The translations under genes were made by a program, and so were the position numbers. Source: an uncultured Lachnospiraceae bacterium (GTDB lineage: Bacteria; Bacillota; Clostridia; Lachnospirales; Lachnospiraceae). Taken from it: a DNA stretch of 64,000 bases. This document shows, piece by piece, positions 11,622 through 19,909 of the stretch; position 1 is the stretch's first letter, and the number at the start of each line of letters is the position of its first letter. The stretch is taken from the NCBI GenBank assembly GCA_910579225.1, contig CAJTTI010000014.1, positions 1 to 64,000 of the forward strand. The letters are read 5' to 3'. Under the pieces are notes generated by a model. It ran no database searches. It worked only from the letters and a program-made list of their open reading frames with translations, and was not told the DNA's origin.

Positions 11622-12317
11622 TTATGATAGAAGTACGTCCATCAGGTATTCCAGACGGCTCATGTTTTGCAGGGCTTCTATAAAACCGGGAATTCCATGC
11701 TTCATCTGGCTGTTTGGGGGCGTATTCTTCCTTCCAGCAGCGCAGGAGATAGTAATAGTCGGACAGCACCCGGAAGCAGTGCCGCTCCATACGCTTAAAT
11801 TTCTGTTCCTCCGTTTCCCTACGCAGGCGTGGTCGGATGGGATGTCGTATATCTTGCGGCACTTGGGGAGCCATTTGCCTTTTTCGTCCATTGCCCGCAT
11901 GGTGAGCAGGATATGGGCGTGGGGGTTGCCGTCCCCCTTGTCGTGGATGGCAAAGTCGGCTATTATGCCTTTGGAAACAAAAAAGTCCCGGCAGTAGTCC
12001 CGGATAAGGTCGGTATACTGCTCTGGCGGGATTTCCCTTGGAATGGCAAGCACGAACCTCCGGGCTAGTTGGGAGTTCCATTGTTTTTCCTGTGCTTCGG
12101 CAGAGTTCCATAAGGTATTTTGGTCTGCATATTCCGCCGGCACATGGGGCGGGAGCAGGATTTCCTTGTGGGTGACTTCGGTTTTATAGGGATAGTATTT
12201 CTGCTCCTGGTCGTATTCAGAAAACAGCTTTTCGCCGCTCTGGTAGGCAGCGGCAGAAACAGCGGATTCATTGTTGCTCCGCTTGATGATGGTGATTTTA
12301 CAGTGCGGGCATGGCAA
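11622..12317 (-). pseudogene. MobA/MobL relaxase, broken and C-terminally deleted
   Basis: The reading frame starts at a TTG (12317) with GGAGG eight bases upstream. Its first about 165 residues are a typical MobA/MobL relaxase N-terminus: ITIIKRSNNESAVSAAAYQSG, a catalytic-type Tyr region, and the metal-binding HDKGDGNPHAHILLTMR motif. After KWLPKCRKIYD the relaxase sequence stops. The next stretch reads sensibly only in another frame (MERHCFRVLSDYYYLL, on the frame ending at 11569), then returns to the first frame for EALQNMSRLEYLMDVL. This shows a large internal deletion that joined mobA to part of a second mobile-element gene, plus at least one frameshift. Full MobA proteins are usually well over 400 residues. 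It is a relic of a mobilizable element and cannot relax DNA as it stands. Confidence 0.85.
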
Positions 12318-12427
12318 GTGTGCGCCCTCCTTTCTCCCGGATTCCGGGCAAAAAAAGAGCAGGATACCTTTTCAGATTTCCAGCTTGGGTGTGCCGCTGG
12401 TGGGCGGCGGGTATTTAATTTTTTAAT

Positions 12428-12448
12428 AGTTTGTCAATTCGACAAACT
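12428..12448. repeat. Perfect inverted repeat, possible terminator or operator
   Basis: AGTTTGTC at 12428-12435 and GACAAACT at 12441-12448 form a perfect 8-bp stem with loop AATTC. It lies 12 bp beyond the stop of the minus-strand HNH gene and before the relaxase relic. The T-run that follows is on the plus-strand side, so a terminator role for the HNH gene is uncertain. Confidence 0.35.
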
Positions 12449-12459
12449 GGAATTTTTAT

Positions 12460-13308
12460 TTAGCTATTAAAAACTTCTTTTCGGTGAAATTCCAAATATT
12501 CTTTATTACCCTCGGTCAGTTGTTCTATACGCATTTTACTGTCTACATTAAGAAAAACCCTGTCGTTTTTTTCCAATTTGTTAGAAATTATTATTGTACC
12601 ATCATCATCAAAAGTGATATAACCTTTATCAAATAATCTATCATGGTTAGGACACATCAAAAAACCATTATTGATATCTGCTTTTTCTTTTGGTTCACTT
12701 TTTGCCCAAGGCTTAATATGGCTTGCTATCAGGAACTTTTGATTTTTTATGGCACACAGGCAACATTTGTTATTATATCTCTTTAGCAATAAATCTCTGA
12801 ACTTTCCTTGGTTAACCCTGATATTTACAATTGCTTTTTTTGATTCTTCGTCTATATTTAACAGCTCAACTTCTTTTTCTATTTTTTGTGTTTCTTCTAT
12901 TACTTTGTCATAATTTTTATCGTATACAGGCAAATATTTGAAACTATATTGTCCCTTTTTACATATATTTTCTAATGATTTCCCTAAGTATTTATCTCGT
13001 ATTTCTTTCTCTGCAATTTTACCTTCAAACCCATATCTTCCACTTTCATCCTGCTCGCTAGGAACAGTTTCTCTTTTAAGTTCTTCTGCTAACAGCCACT
13101 TTTCAATTTTATAGACCTCTTTTATAGTGCTTTCATAGACACTGAAAGCATATGCGCATTGCTGAGCGTTTTCAAGGCTTATTCTCCAGCATCCTCTTGT
13201 ACAATCATATAACTCACGTTCTGTCATGTTTGCACGGTAGGACTGACGTAGATTAAAAGCAATTATTTTTTCTGTTATGTCTTCATTCTTTAAAACGTCA
13301 CTATTCAT
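12460..13308 (-). CDS. HNH endonuclease, possibly modification-dependent
   Basis: A 282-residue protein. The C-terminal part carries an HNH_2-type nuclease domain: a CxxC at about 182-185, SHIKPW with His197, an Asn-Gly at 214-215, and CPNHD with Cys219 and His222. The N-terminal 75 residues contain ELYDCTRGCWRIS followed by AYAFSVYESTIKEVYKI, a pattern that resembles PUA/EVE-like reader domains fused to nucleases. That assignment is my inference. A reader plus HNH layout would fit a restriction enzyme that recognises modified DNA. The start at 13308 has AGGAGG eight bases upstream. The gene is clearly more AT-rich than its neighbours and sits beside a relaxase relic, both signs of recent transfer. 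No methyltransferase gene lies next to it, consistent with a type IV-like enzyme but not proof. Confidence 0.85.
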   Translation of the reverse strand: MNSDVLKNEDITEKIIAFNLRQSYRANMTERELYDCTRGCWRISLENAQQCAYAFSVYESTIKEVYKIEKWLLAEELKRETVPSEQDESGRYGFEGKIAEKEIRDKYLGKSLENICKKGQYSFKYLPVYDKNYDKVIEETQKIEKEVELLNIDEESKKAIVNIRVNQGKFRDLLLKRYNNKCCLCAIKNQKFLIASHIKPWAKSEPKEKADINNGFLMCPNHDRLFDKGYITFDDDGTIIISNKLEKNDRVFLNVDSKMRIEQLTEGNKEYLEFHRKEVFNS

Positions 13309-13402
13309 TAGGAAAACCTCCTGTTCAAAACTTTATACAGAATGTGTGCCATAGCGCCGCTCTCCTTCTACAGATCTTCGTTTTGTTCCTGTGGGCAACG
13401 AG

Positions 13403-13987
13403 TCAAATATTTTTTCGGATCACCCGGCACGGATTTCCCAAGGCAACCACATTGGAGGGGATATCTTTGGTAACGACGCTGCCGGCACCAATGACGGTAT
13501 TACTGCCGATGGTGACGCCGGGCAGCAGGATGGCTCCGCCGCCGATCCACACATTGTCACCAATGATCACCGGGGCAGTCTGCGTCTTACAGAAGGCAAA
13601 AGAACCATCTTCTCTGTGCGGTCCAAAACGTTTTGCGGCGCTGGTAGGATGAAAGGCGGTATAGATCTGTACGTTAGGTGCAATGAGCGCGTTGTCGCCG
13701 ATGACAATCCGGTTATCGTCCAGAAACGTACAGTTCATATTCACCTCACAGTTATTTCCAAAATAAATATTATTTCCATAGTCTGCATAAAACGGGGCGG
13801 TGATCCAGAGGTTTTTGCCTCTGCCGCCCAGAAGTTCCCCGAGGATCCGGTCCTTTGTGCGGGCATCTGCAGAATCGGTCTGGTTGTAATCCCGGATCAG
13901 ATCTTTGGCCTTATGCCACTGAGTCAGAAGCTCGGGATCTCCGCAGTCATAAAGCTGTCCGGCAAGCATTTTTTCTCTTTCTGTCAT
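13403..13987 (-). CDS. Sugar O-acetyltransferase, Maa/LacA family
   Basis: A 194-residue left-handed beta-helix acetyltransferase of the maltose/galactoside O-acetyltransferase family. The N-terminus (MTEREKMLAGQLYDCGDPEL) is the family's helical cap. The catalytic histidine lies in IYTAFHP at about residue 113. Hexapeptide repeats follow (VIIGDNVWIGGGAILLPGVTIG, then NTVIGAGSVVTKDIP) and end in the typical GNPCRVIR. Family members move acetyl from acetyl-CoA to a sugar hydroxyl in the cytoplasm; the natural substrate is rarely known. Length and motifs are complete, so the gene should be functional. It is the last minus-strand gene in this stretch and has no obvious partner. Confidence 0.95.
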   Translation of the reverse strand: MTEREKMLAGQLYDCGDPELLTQWHKAKDLIRDYNQTDSADARTKDRILGELLGGRGKNLWITAPFYADYGNNIYFGNNCEVNMNCTFLDDNRIVIGDNALIAPNVQIYTAFHPTSAAKRFGPHREDGSFAFCKTQTAPVIIGDNVWIGGGAILLPGVTIGSNTVIGAGSVVTKDIPSNVVALGNPCRVIRKNI

Positions 13988-14662
13988 GATATTCCTCCTG
14001 TATCTGGATAAGATCTATCATACCGGCTATCCTGCTGTGAAGCCATGGTTTCCGGTTTGGATGGCCATGCAGGCGGCATAATCCAATTTCATTCCTGACG
14101 CCGGCATATGGTTTTGCACTGCCTGCTCTTGGAAATCAGATGGCAGAAGCGTAAAAACGAAATGTTTGTTGAAATTTAGTATACGCGAAAACAATATAAG
14201 CGTCAATTAAGAAAAAAACAGCCTGTCATGACAGGTTCATGAAGTTATTCCCTATAAGGTGGTTACCGGTTCTGAGGAAACGTTCAATGATCTGCTTTGG
14301 ACTGAAAGAAACAGAAATACGGGAAAACAGGAAGCAAGGACATATCGCCTCAACAGAATAGACAGGTTGAATTATGGGAGAAGTATATAAGAATTTCCGG
14401 GATGGGGAAGGAGCCAGGGCGGCGAAAGCGGCGAAAGAAATTTTGAGTAAGGGATAACAAAACTTGATTACATGAAGAGGAAACCGTTTGAAAAAATCAT
14501 TGACACACTGGATGCAATTTAGCGAAAAAGATAGTGAAACAAAGCTTTGAATCTGCTATAATAGTAGAAAAAAAGATAGATGCCCAGTTAAATCCCATAT
14601 TTCAACAATCATAACCGTTCTTTTGCTGGATTTGTAAGGGACTTGGAAAGGAACCAGGAATT
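13988..14662. other. Intergenic region with decayed sequence and a palindrome
   Basis: No intact gene is visible in these 675 bases. A 14-bp perfect palindrome, CCTGTCATGACAGG, lies at 14222-14235. A T-run follows it on the minus strand, so it could be the terminator of a lost minus-strand gene. Open stretches at about 14250-14460 on the plus strand (for example a 27-codon frame starting at 14374 that contains EGARAAKAAKEILSKG) have no ribosome binding site and look like remnants. The beta-lactamase promoter lies at the right end. Confidence 0.5.
14534..14562 (+). promoter_or_regulatory. Extended -10 promoter before the class D beta-lactamase gene
   Basis: TATAAT at 14557-14562 is preceded by TGC, giving the extended form TGCTATAAT. 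The -35 position (14534-14539, GTGAAA) is weak, as is usual for extended -10 promoters. The start codon lies about 100 bp downstream. Confidence 0.55.
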
Positions 14663-15661
14663 ATGAAAAAATGGCCATACAGAACTTGGATTAGTCTGTT
14701 TACTTTCTGCTTAATCGCGCTTACCGGTTGCTCCCGCAGTCAGACGCCTGTTGTCGAAGAGGAAAATCCGGTCAGTGAAAATACAGAAGGGGAAGAAAGG
14801 GAAGCGGTTTCACTGCGGCCAAAAGAAGAGGAAGAGTCAGCCGCCGGCAATGAGGCGCAGGAGCCGGAAATCATCGAGGCGGACTGGTCCGGATATTTTG
14901 ACGGTCTGAACGGGGCGGCGGTTGTGTATGATGCTTCGGAAAACCGGTATTTGATTTACAATGAAGCGCTTGCACAGACCAGACGTTCGCCGTGTTCTAC
15001 TTTTAAGATTATCTCGTCCCTGGCTGCGCTGGAAGAAGGACTGCTTCATCCGGAACAGTCCACCCGCACGTGGAGCGGAGAGACCTTCTGGAATGAACAG
15101 TGGAATCAGGACATTGATTTTCCGGACGCGTTTCGGGCCTCCTGTGTCTGGTATTTCCGGGAAGTGATGGATGAGATCGGTCAGGAGCGTATGCAGGCGG
15201 TTCTTAAGGACCTTTCCTATGGAAACTGCGATATTTCTGACTGGGAAGGGCAGCTGAATACCAACAATAACAACCGTGCACTGACCGGATTCTGGCTCGA
15301 ATCGTCTCTGCTGATTTCTCCAAAGGAACAGACAGAAGTGATGGAACGCATTTTCGGAGAAAATTCTGTCTATTCGGAGGAAACCAGAAAAGAACTAAAA
15401 CAGGTCATGCTGGCAGAAGATCAGGAACGGACAGGGCCTCTGATCTACGGGAAGACCGGAATGGGCAAAGCCCAGGGGATTGTCGTGGACGCCTGGTTTA
15501 CCGGATTTGCGGAATATGAGGAAAAAGAGGTGTATTTCTGCGTCTATCTGGGGCAGAAAGAAGATCGGGATGTATCCAGCGCGGCAGCAAGAGAAATCGC
15601 AGTTCAGATTCTTTCAGAAGAACCGGGTTTTAAGGGGACAATGTTAGATGAAAACATGTAA
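14663..15661 (+). CDS. Class D (OXA/CDD-like) beta-lactamase, lipoprotein
   Basis: A 332-residue serine hydrolase with all class D landmarks: the nucleophile motif S112-T-F-K115, S160-C-V162, Y186-G-N188 and K264-T-G266, followed by WFTGF. The N-terminus is a lipoprotein signal with lipobox LTGC (Cys23). An acidic Glu-rich linker of about 45 residues then separates the anchor from the enzyme. It should sit on the outer face of the membrane and hydrolyse penicillin-type beta-lactams. It resembles the CDD-type enzymes of Clostridia. A BlaR1-type sensor is the main alternative, but there is no protease or multi-pass membrane part. No blaI/blaR pair is adjacent, so expression may be constitutive. 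The start has GGAAAGGAACC upstream. Whether it gives resistance is not visible from sequence. Confidence 0.92.
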   Translation: MKKWPYRTWISLFTFCLIALTGCSRSQTPVVEEENPVSENTEGEEREAVSLRPKEEEESAAGNEAQEPEIIEADWSGYFDGLNGAAVVYDASENRYLIYNEALAQTRRSPCSTFKIISSLAALEEGLLHPEQSTRTWSGETFWNEQWNQDIDFPDAFRASCVWYFREVMDEIGQERMQAVLKDLSYGNCDISDWEGQLNTNNNNRALTGFWLESSLLISPKEQTEVMERIFGENSVYSEETRKELKQVMLAEDQERTGPLIYGKTGMGKAQGIVVDAWFTGFAEYEEKEVYFCVYLGQKEDRDVSSAAAREIAVQILSEEPGFKGTMLDENM

Positions 15662-15826
15662 CCGGGTATTGGCGCGCCTGGTTTTTTAGATTTCTGCAGC
15701 ACTCTGGCATGTTTTACCGGAAGCTCCGCCAGAGGAAACGAAGGATACCGGCGTTTGCAGAAACAGCCTGTGAATCAAGGGCAGGGTTTTGCTTAAGAAT
15801 GATGTGATGGGGAAGGAGAGACGCAG

Positions 15827-16384
15827 TTGAGGAAAGTGATCTTATTTATCGCCATGAGCCTGGATGGATATATTGCAGATGGGGAAGGCAGTGTTGACTG
15901 GCTGGGCGGCCATGGAAACGACAGTGAGATGCAAGATACGTATTCGCAGTTTATCGTTCATGTGGATACGGTGGTCATGGGCAGAAATACGTATGACCAG
16001 ATCGTGACGGAATTGTCTCCGGATGAATGGGTTTACCGTGATCTGACCAGCTACGTGATCACCCACAGAGAAGCTCCCTATTCCTCAGAAAATATACGAT
16101 TTTCCGCTGAGGATCCCTGCCGGCTCATAAAGTCTTTGCGGGAAAAAGAAGGAAAAGCAATCTGGATCTGCGGCGGTGCTGATCTGGTACAGCAGCTATG
16201 GAGAGAGGACCTGATCGACGTCTATTATCTCTCTGTGATTCCCATGCTTCTGGGAAATGGAATCCGCCTTTTTGAAAAGACCGAAAACAGGATCCCGCTG
16301 AGACTGATTAAGACACAGAGCTATAATGGGATCACGGACCTGGTATACGAACGAAGAGGAAACATGAATTCACATAACCAATGA
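15827..16384 (+). CDS. RibD C-terminal/DHFR-like reductase
   Basis: A 185-residue protein of the dihydrofolate-reductase-like RibD C-terminal family (YyaP/YwjB group). It opens with RKVILFIAMSLDGYIADGEGSVDWL and carries VVMGRNTYDQI, the conserved NADPH-binding region, then IWICGGADLVQQL, the second nucleotide-binding loop. Members are presumed NADPH-dependent reductases; the substrate is unknown and it should not be taken as the folate enzyme. The start is a TTG at 15827 with GGAAGGAG seven bases upstream; no ATG in frame fits better. Its stop lies in the ATGAAGG segment just before the small membrane protein gene, so the two are probably co-transcribed. Confidence 0.92.
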   Translation: MRKVILFIAMSLDGYIADGEGSVDWLGGHGNDSEMQDTYSQFIVHVDTVVMGRNTYDQIVTELSPDEWVYRDLTSYVITHREAPYSSENIRFSAEDPCRLIKSLREKEGKAIWICGGADLVQQLWREDLIDVYYLSVIPMLLGNGIRLFEKTENRIPLRLIKTQSYNGITDLVYERRGNMNSHNQ

Positions 16385-16398
16385 AGGAGGTAGAGGTA

Positions 16399-16623
16399 AT
16401 GAAAAAACTATTTATGTATGCGGATCGCTATCTGCAGAAAAGCAGCTGGAAGGATATGGCCCTTCTGAAATTTTGTCTGTTTTCCATAGGGATTCTGGCG
16501 GGCATGCAGATTCCCAAAAGGAACAAAAAAGCGGTGTCCGCCGTAGCTTCTGCAGTTTTTGTGCTTACGTATATTCCTCTGATGGGGAAATTTATCAAGA
16601 TAGTGCTGGACGGAACACACTGA
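16399..16623 (+). CDS. Small two-helix membrane protein
   Basis: A 74-residue protein with two hydrophobic segments, at about residues 22-36 (FCLFSIGILAGMQIP) and 46-66 (AVASAVFVLTYIPLMGKF), separated by a basic KRNKK turn. I chose the ATG at 16399 because AAGGAGG lies nine bases upstream; the earlier ATG at 16381 has no binding site. Similar small proteins are common in Lachnospiraceae and are often labelled as permease-like, but nothing here shows a transport function. It directly follows the RibD-like gene. Confidence 0.75.
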   Translation: MKKLFMYADRYLQKSSWKDMALLKFCLFSIGILAGMQIPKRNKKAVSAVASAVFVLTYIPLMGKFIKIVLDGTH

Positions 16624-16645
16624 TACAGAGCATCAGCTCAAATTT

Positions 16646-17008
16646 TTGTATGATTCTGGTTATTTGTATGGAGAAGATGCCAACTATGGTTTTGCAGATA
16701 ACGAGAAAATTTTAATTCAGACTTTTCGTACAGGTTCATGGTATAAGGAAAATGCAAAGACTGATGAAAACGGAGATATGTATTACGAATTTGGCGAATT
16801 AAATTTGCTTGATCTTGAAACTTTTAGTCTGGATCGGCATACGGTTCTTGTTTATCCTTCTGATGATTGGGAAGAAGAAAAAACAGATGTTGGTACATTT
16901 TTGTTTACGGATATGGCAGATGGAATGTTGAGGGTAGAAATGCCGTGGGGGAGCGAAATCTTTCCATATCCATTGCAAGAAACGCTTATGATCAGATTCG
17001 GCAAATGA
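16646..17008 (+). pseudogene. Headless remnant of an unknown protein
   Basis: The frame from 16646 to the stop at 17008 gives about 120 soluble, acidic residues (GYLYGEDANYGFADNEKI, later VYPSDDWEEEKTDVGTF). I do not recognise the family. The frame stays open upstream to about 16613 with similar-looking sequence (TEHQLKFLYDSG), yet no start codon has a ribosome binding site, and it runs straight into the end of the preceding gene. The local sequence is more AT-rich than its neighbours. The simplest reading is a gene whose 5' part was deleted. A genuine short protein starting at the TTG at 16646 is less likely. Confidence 0.5.
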
Positions 17009-17087
17009 TTTTCTATTTGTCAGATTAATTCAAAACTAAAACAGGGCGGCGGAGTAGGCGTTGACAATTCCGCTGCCCTGTCTGTTA

Positions 17088-17897
17088 TCACTCCATTTCT
17101 GAATCGGCGGTCGGGATTTTTCTCCCCACCGGGGCAGCATACACCGTGCAGATATAGTTTTTGTCTGCAGAGGGACCGGGCGGAAAGCCAAGAAGATCAT
17201 CCATCCGGTCCTGGTCGTAGGCGCCGACGGCGCAGGTACCGCAGCCGATGGATTCGCAGGCCAGATACAGGTTTTCGCACACATGTCCGGCGTCAATCAG
17301 GAGGTATTTGGCAGCTTTTTGTCCATAGCGCCATTCCATACGGTAGGGGATGGAGGCCCAGACAAAGAGAACCGGGGCGGAGGCTGCGAAACGCTGTCCG
17401 CAGAGAGCATCTGTCAGTTCTTCTTCAAAATCAGAACGGTCATCCCAGAACTCCAGTTCGTGTTCTTGGGGAAGATAATGGTAGATGCCTTTTTTCAGCC
17501 CGTCCACCTGGTTGACGAACAGAAACGTCTCAAAAGTATGACGGGAACCGGCGGATGGGACATTCCGGAAGGTGACCGGGTTTTTGTGTCCGGCAAAGCG
17601 GCGGACGCCCTGGGTGCTCCACAGAAGGAAGGACAGCTCCAGAAGAGTCAGCGGCAGATCTGCATAGTTTCGCCTGCTTTCCCGTCCGCCGATCAGTTCC
17701 ATAATATTTCCCGTAAAAGAAAGTGATGTATAATCGGCGGGAAGTTTGATGGTGTCGGTTCCTTTCCCTGGCAGAAGGCAGGGGATGGAAGGGAGCTTCT
17801 GCTGCTGATCCGTCTCTTCTGCGCCGGCGTCCTCTGCATGGTATCCCTTCAAAAGTTCCCGGTTTTTCATAATCTCGTATCTGGTTTTGTCGTTCAC
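17088..17897 (-). CDS. SagB/ThcOx-type nitroreductase-family oxidoreductase
   Basis: A 269-residue FMN-dependent oxidoreductase of the SagB/ThcOx nitroreductase group. Visible marks are SRRNYADLPLTLLELSFLLWSTQG, the FMN-binding region; RNVPSAGSRHTFETF; and the C-terminal CESIGCGTCAVGAYDQD. Relatives oxidise azolines in modified peptides, but stand-alone copies such as this one often have other, unknown substrates, and no SagC/D cyclodehydratase or precursor peptide is nearby. I place the start at the GTG at 17897, with AAAGGGGG seven bases upstream, rather than at the ATG 54 bases earlier. The start overlaps the stop of the preceding minus-strand gene by four bases, so they form an operon. 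Confidence 0.9.
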   Translation of the reverse strand: MNDKTRYEIMKNRELLKGYHAEDAGAEETDQQQKLPSIPCLLPGKGTDTIKLPADYTSLSFTGNIMELIGGRESRRNYADLPLTLLELSFLLWSTQGVRRFAGHKNPVTFRNVPSAGSRHTFETFLFVNQVDGLKKGIYHYLPQEHELEFWDDRSDFEEELTDALCGQRFAASAPVLFVWASIPYRMEWRYGQKAAKYLLIDAGHVCENLYLACESIGCGTCAVGAYDQDRMDDLLGFPPGPSADKNYICTVYAAPVGRKIPTADSEME

Positions 17898-18169
17898 TGC
17901 ATTTCCCCCTTTTTGCTGATATGTAATCTTCCTGACATCATAGAATCCCAAAATTCTTTATCTCCTTTTGGATAAATGCCGTTCGGCAAAATATCAACTA
18001 CTGCATTAAGAGCAGCAGCACATGGAGGTGCTCCTGCTTCTTCCAATGCCTGTACCGCTTCACGGCCATAAATCGCAAAAATCTCTTCAAAAAAATTGGG
18101 CAACGCATCCGCTCTGTTTGTTACGAAAGACCACAACATTTGTTCTGAACGTCCATGAAAAATCATCAT
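17894..18169 (-). CDS. Small conserved-looking protein upstream of the SagB-like gene
   Basis: A 91-residue soluble protein I cannot name. It contains FFEEIFAIYGREAVQALEEAG, then DILPNGIYPKGDKEFWDSM. The start is uncertain: the ATG pair at 18169-18164 has no clear ribosome binding site, and the frame stays open upstream for about 18 codons without a better start. TTATAAT lies about 50 bp upstream on the same strand and could be its -10 box. Its stop overlaps the GTG start of the oxidoreductase gene (GTGA). A 5'-truncated gene is possible. Confidence 0.6.
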   Translation of the reverse strand: MMIFHGRSEQMLWSFVTNRADALPNFFEEIFAIYGREAVQALEEAGAPPCAAALNAVVDILPNGIYPKGDKEFWDSMMSGRLHISKKGEMQ

Positions 18170-18421
18170 TCTTGTCCATAGTGCTTTCTCTGCTTCAGTT
18201 ACCTGTATGAACCATTATAACATGAAAGACTGCTGAAAAGAAGAGATAAGGAAAGAAGTGTCATACATTTAAGGGAAAGCCGTTCGATTTTCTCTTTTCA
18301 GCCACTAACCATATTTTTTCTTCGTTAACTTAAAGATGATTCAAATTTAGGGTTATACTATGGAAGGGCATGGAAGATTCCTCACAAAACTACAAGAAAG
18401 CTTTTCTGCATTTTGATATGG

Positions 18422-18467
18422 CACCCTCGGTGGACAAGGGCGTATATCCCCTTGTTCACTGAGAGTA
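18422..18467. repeat. Dispersed palindromic repeat, copy 2
   Basis: The left arm ACCCTCGGTGGACAAGGG and the right arm CCCTTGTTCACTGAGAGT pair over 18 positions with three substitutions, two of which leave G-T pairs in RNA. The centre is CGTATATC. It lies in the 450-base gap between the minus-strand pair and the GNAT relic, the rest of which holds nothing I can identify. The same element occurs at 48.4 and 52.3 kb and as a half at 11.5 kb. Confidence 0.85.
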
Positions 18468-18621
18468 AAAATGGACAATTGCATAATGCACGGAATGTTA
18501 TTACGAAATCAGATAAAAACATTTAAGAATATGTAAAAAATATGGTTGTAATTCTATATTGATGGATGGATACTATCAGATAGATGTGGATTTAGAAAAG
18601 CAAAAGGAAAAGAATTTTGAA

Positions 18622-18966
18622 ATGATTATAAGAGAATATCAATCATCAGACTGCAAAGAGTTGACAGAGCTTTTTTATAATACGGTACATACTGTAAATG
18701 CAAGAGATTACACAAAGGAGCAATTAGATGCATGGGCAACAGGCGAGGTGGATTTGAAGAAATGGAATCAGTCATTTCAAGAACATTTTAGTGTTGTTGC
18801 GGTTGATAATGATAAAATTGTAGGGTTTGGGGATATAGATAAGACGGGCTATCTTGACCATTTATTTGTCCATTCTGATTATCAAGGATATAGAATGGTT
18901 AAAGAGCAACAGGTAGAACGACAAGGAGTTTTTCTTACAAATTTTATTATGATAAAGGAGCGGTAA
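18622..18966 (+). pseudogene. GNAT acetyltransferase with in-frame internal deletion
   Basis: The N-terminal 90 residues are a clear GNAT fold (MIIREYQSSDCKELTELFYNTV, then FSVVAVDNDKIVGFGDID, then LDHLFVHSDYQG). After DYQG a normal family member continues with the acetyl-CoA loop (KGIA-type Q/R-x-x-G-x-G/A) and about 30 further residues before the GYRMV strand. Here DYQG joins directly to YRMVKEQQVERQGV. The reading frame is kept, but the acetyl-CoA pyrophosphate-binding motif is gone, so the product should be inactive. I use the ATG at 18622, which matches the family's N-terminus and has AAAGGAAAAG upstream. Confidence 0.8.
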
Positions 18967-19082
18967 ATGCAGGCAGCTCATCTTTCCAGACGGACAGCCA
19001 GGGCGTTTCTTGTCCGCATAATCCCCTTCTTATTTACAGGTTTCATTCACATCTGACACTGGAGGCGTGTGAAAAGTAACAG

Positions 19083-19111
19083 TTGTTGTTTCCAACAGAA
19101 AAAGCTATAAT
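19083..19111 (+). promoter_or_regulatory. Promoter for azlCD
   Basis: TTGTTG (19083-19088), 17 bases, then TATAAT (19106-19111). About 90 bp upstream of the azlC start. Confidence 0.6.
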
Positions 19112-19201
19112 AGTAGGGGAGTCTGGCGTGCTGACGATTTTGCTTTACATCATTTAACTGAAAACAGACAGAACAGCACACCGAAAAAGAGGAGAGTTTG
19201 T

Positions 19202-19909
19202 GTGAAAAGTCAAAATACTTTTGTGATAAAGCAGGCATTTTATAAATCGCTTCCGGTACTGGCCGGATATATGATTCTTGGAATCGGGTTCGGGATTCTG
19301 CTTCGGAATGCAGGGCATGGAGTCCTCTGGGCGCTGACGATGAGCAGTATGATTTATGCAGGCTCCATGCAGTATGTAGGTGTGGGCCTGATCGCCGGCG
19401 GCGCTTCGGTTGTCACAACAATCCTTACGACGATTATGGTAAATGCCCGTCATCTGTTTTACAGTATTTCCATGATTGAGCGCTATAAGGATACCGGGAA
19501 CTATAAGCCGTATCTGATCTTTTCGTTAACAGATGAAACCTATTCGCTTCTCTGTGACGGCCAGGTGCCGGATGAAAGAACAGGTAATCTTTATCGCTTT
19601 CTTGTGTCCTTCTTTAACCAGTGCTATTGGGTTTTAGGAAGCGTAATCGGGAGTCTCCTGGGGAGTGTGCTGCCTTTTTCCACCGATGGAATCGAATTTT
19701 CCATGACAGCACTCTTTATGGCGTCTTTTACCGAGCAGTGGATTTTAGGGGGGAATCATATTCCGGCGCTGGCAGGCGCTGTCTGTTCCCTTTTGTGTCT
19801 GTTCTTATTCGGGCCGGAGCAGTTTCTCATTCCGTCCATGTTTCTGATTACCTTTGTTTTGACGGCTGTTCGAAGCCGAATCCAGTCCGGCAGGGAGGAG
19901 ACCGAATGA
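19202..19909 (+). CDS. azlC: AzlC-family branched-chain amino acid exporter, large subunit
   Basis: A 235-residue membrane protein of the AzlC family with at least six hydrophobic segments. The diagnostic N-terminal part is ALPVLAGYM-like (SLPVLAGYMILGIGFGILL), followed by SSMIYAGSMQYVG and TIMVNARHLFYSISM. With AzlD it forms a two-subunit exporter of branched-chain amino acids and their analogues in the cytoplasmic membrane. The start is a GTG at 19202 with AGAGGAGAG upstream. It overlaps azlD by four bases (ATGA), showing translational coupling. Length is normal. Confidence 0.95.
   Translation: MKSQNTFVIKQAFYKSLPVLAGYMILGIGFGILLRNAGHGVLWALTMSSMIYAGSMQYVGVGLIAGGASVVTTILTTIMVNARHLFYSISMIERYKDTGNYKPYLIFSLTDETYSLLCDGQVPDERTGNLYRFLVSFFNQCYWVLGSVIGSLLGSVLPFSTDGIEFSMTALFMASFTEQWILGGNHIPALAGAVCSLLCLFLFGPEQFLIPSMFLITFVLTAVRSRIQSGREETE

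Noticed and set aside
14500..14505. TTGACA upstream of the beta-lactamase gene as its -35 box
   Set aside because: It lies 51 bases before the TATAAT, too far to pair with it.
17888..17951. The upstream ATG at 17951 as the start of the SagB-like protein
   Set aside because: The GTG at 17897 has AAAGGGGG at the proper distance and the extra residues lie inside the preceding gene.
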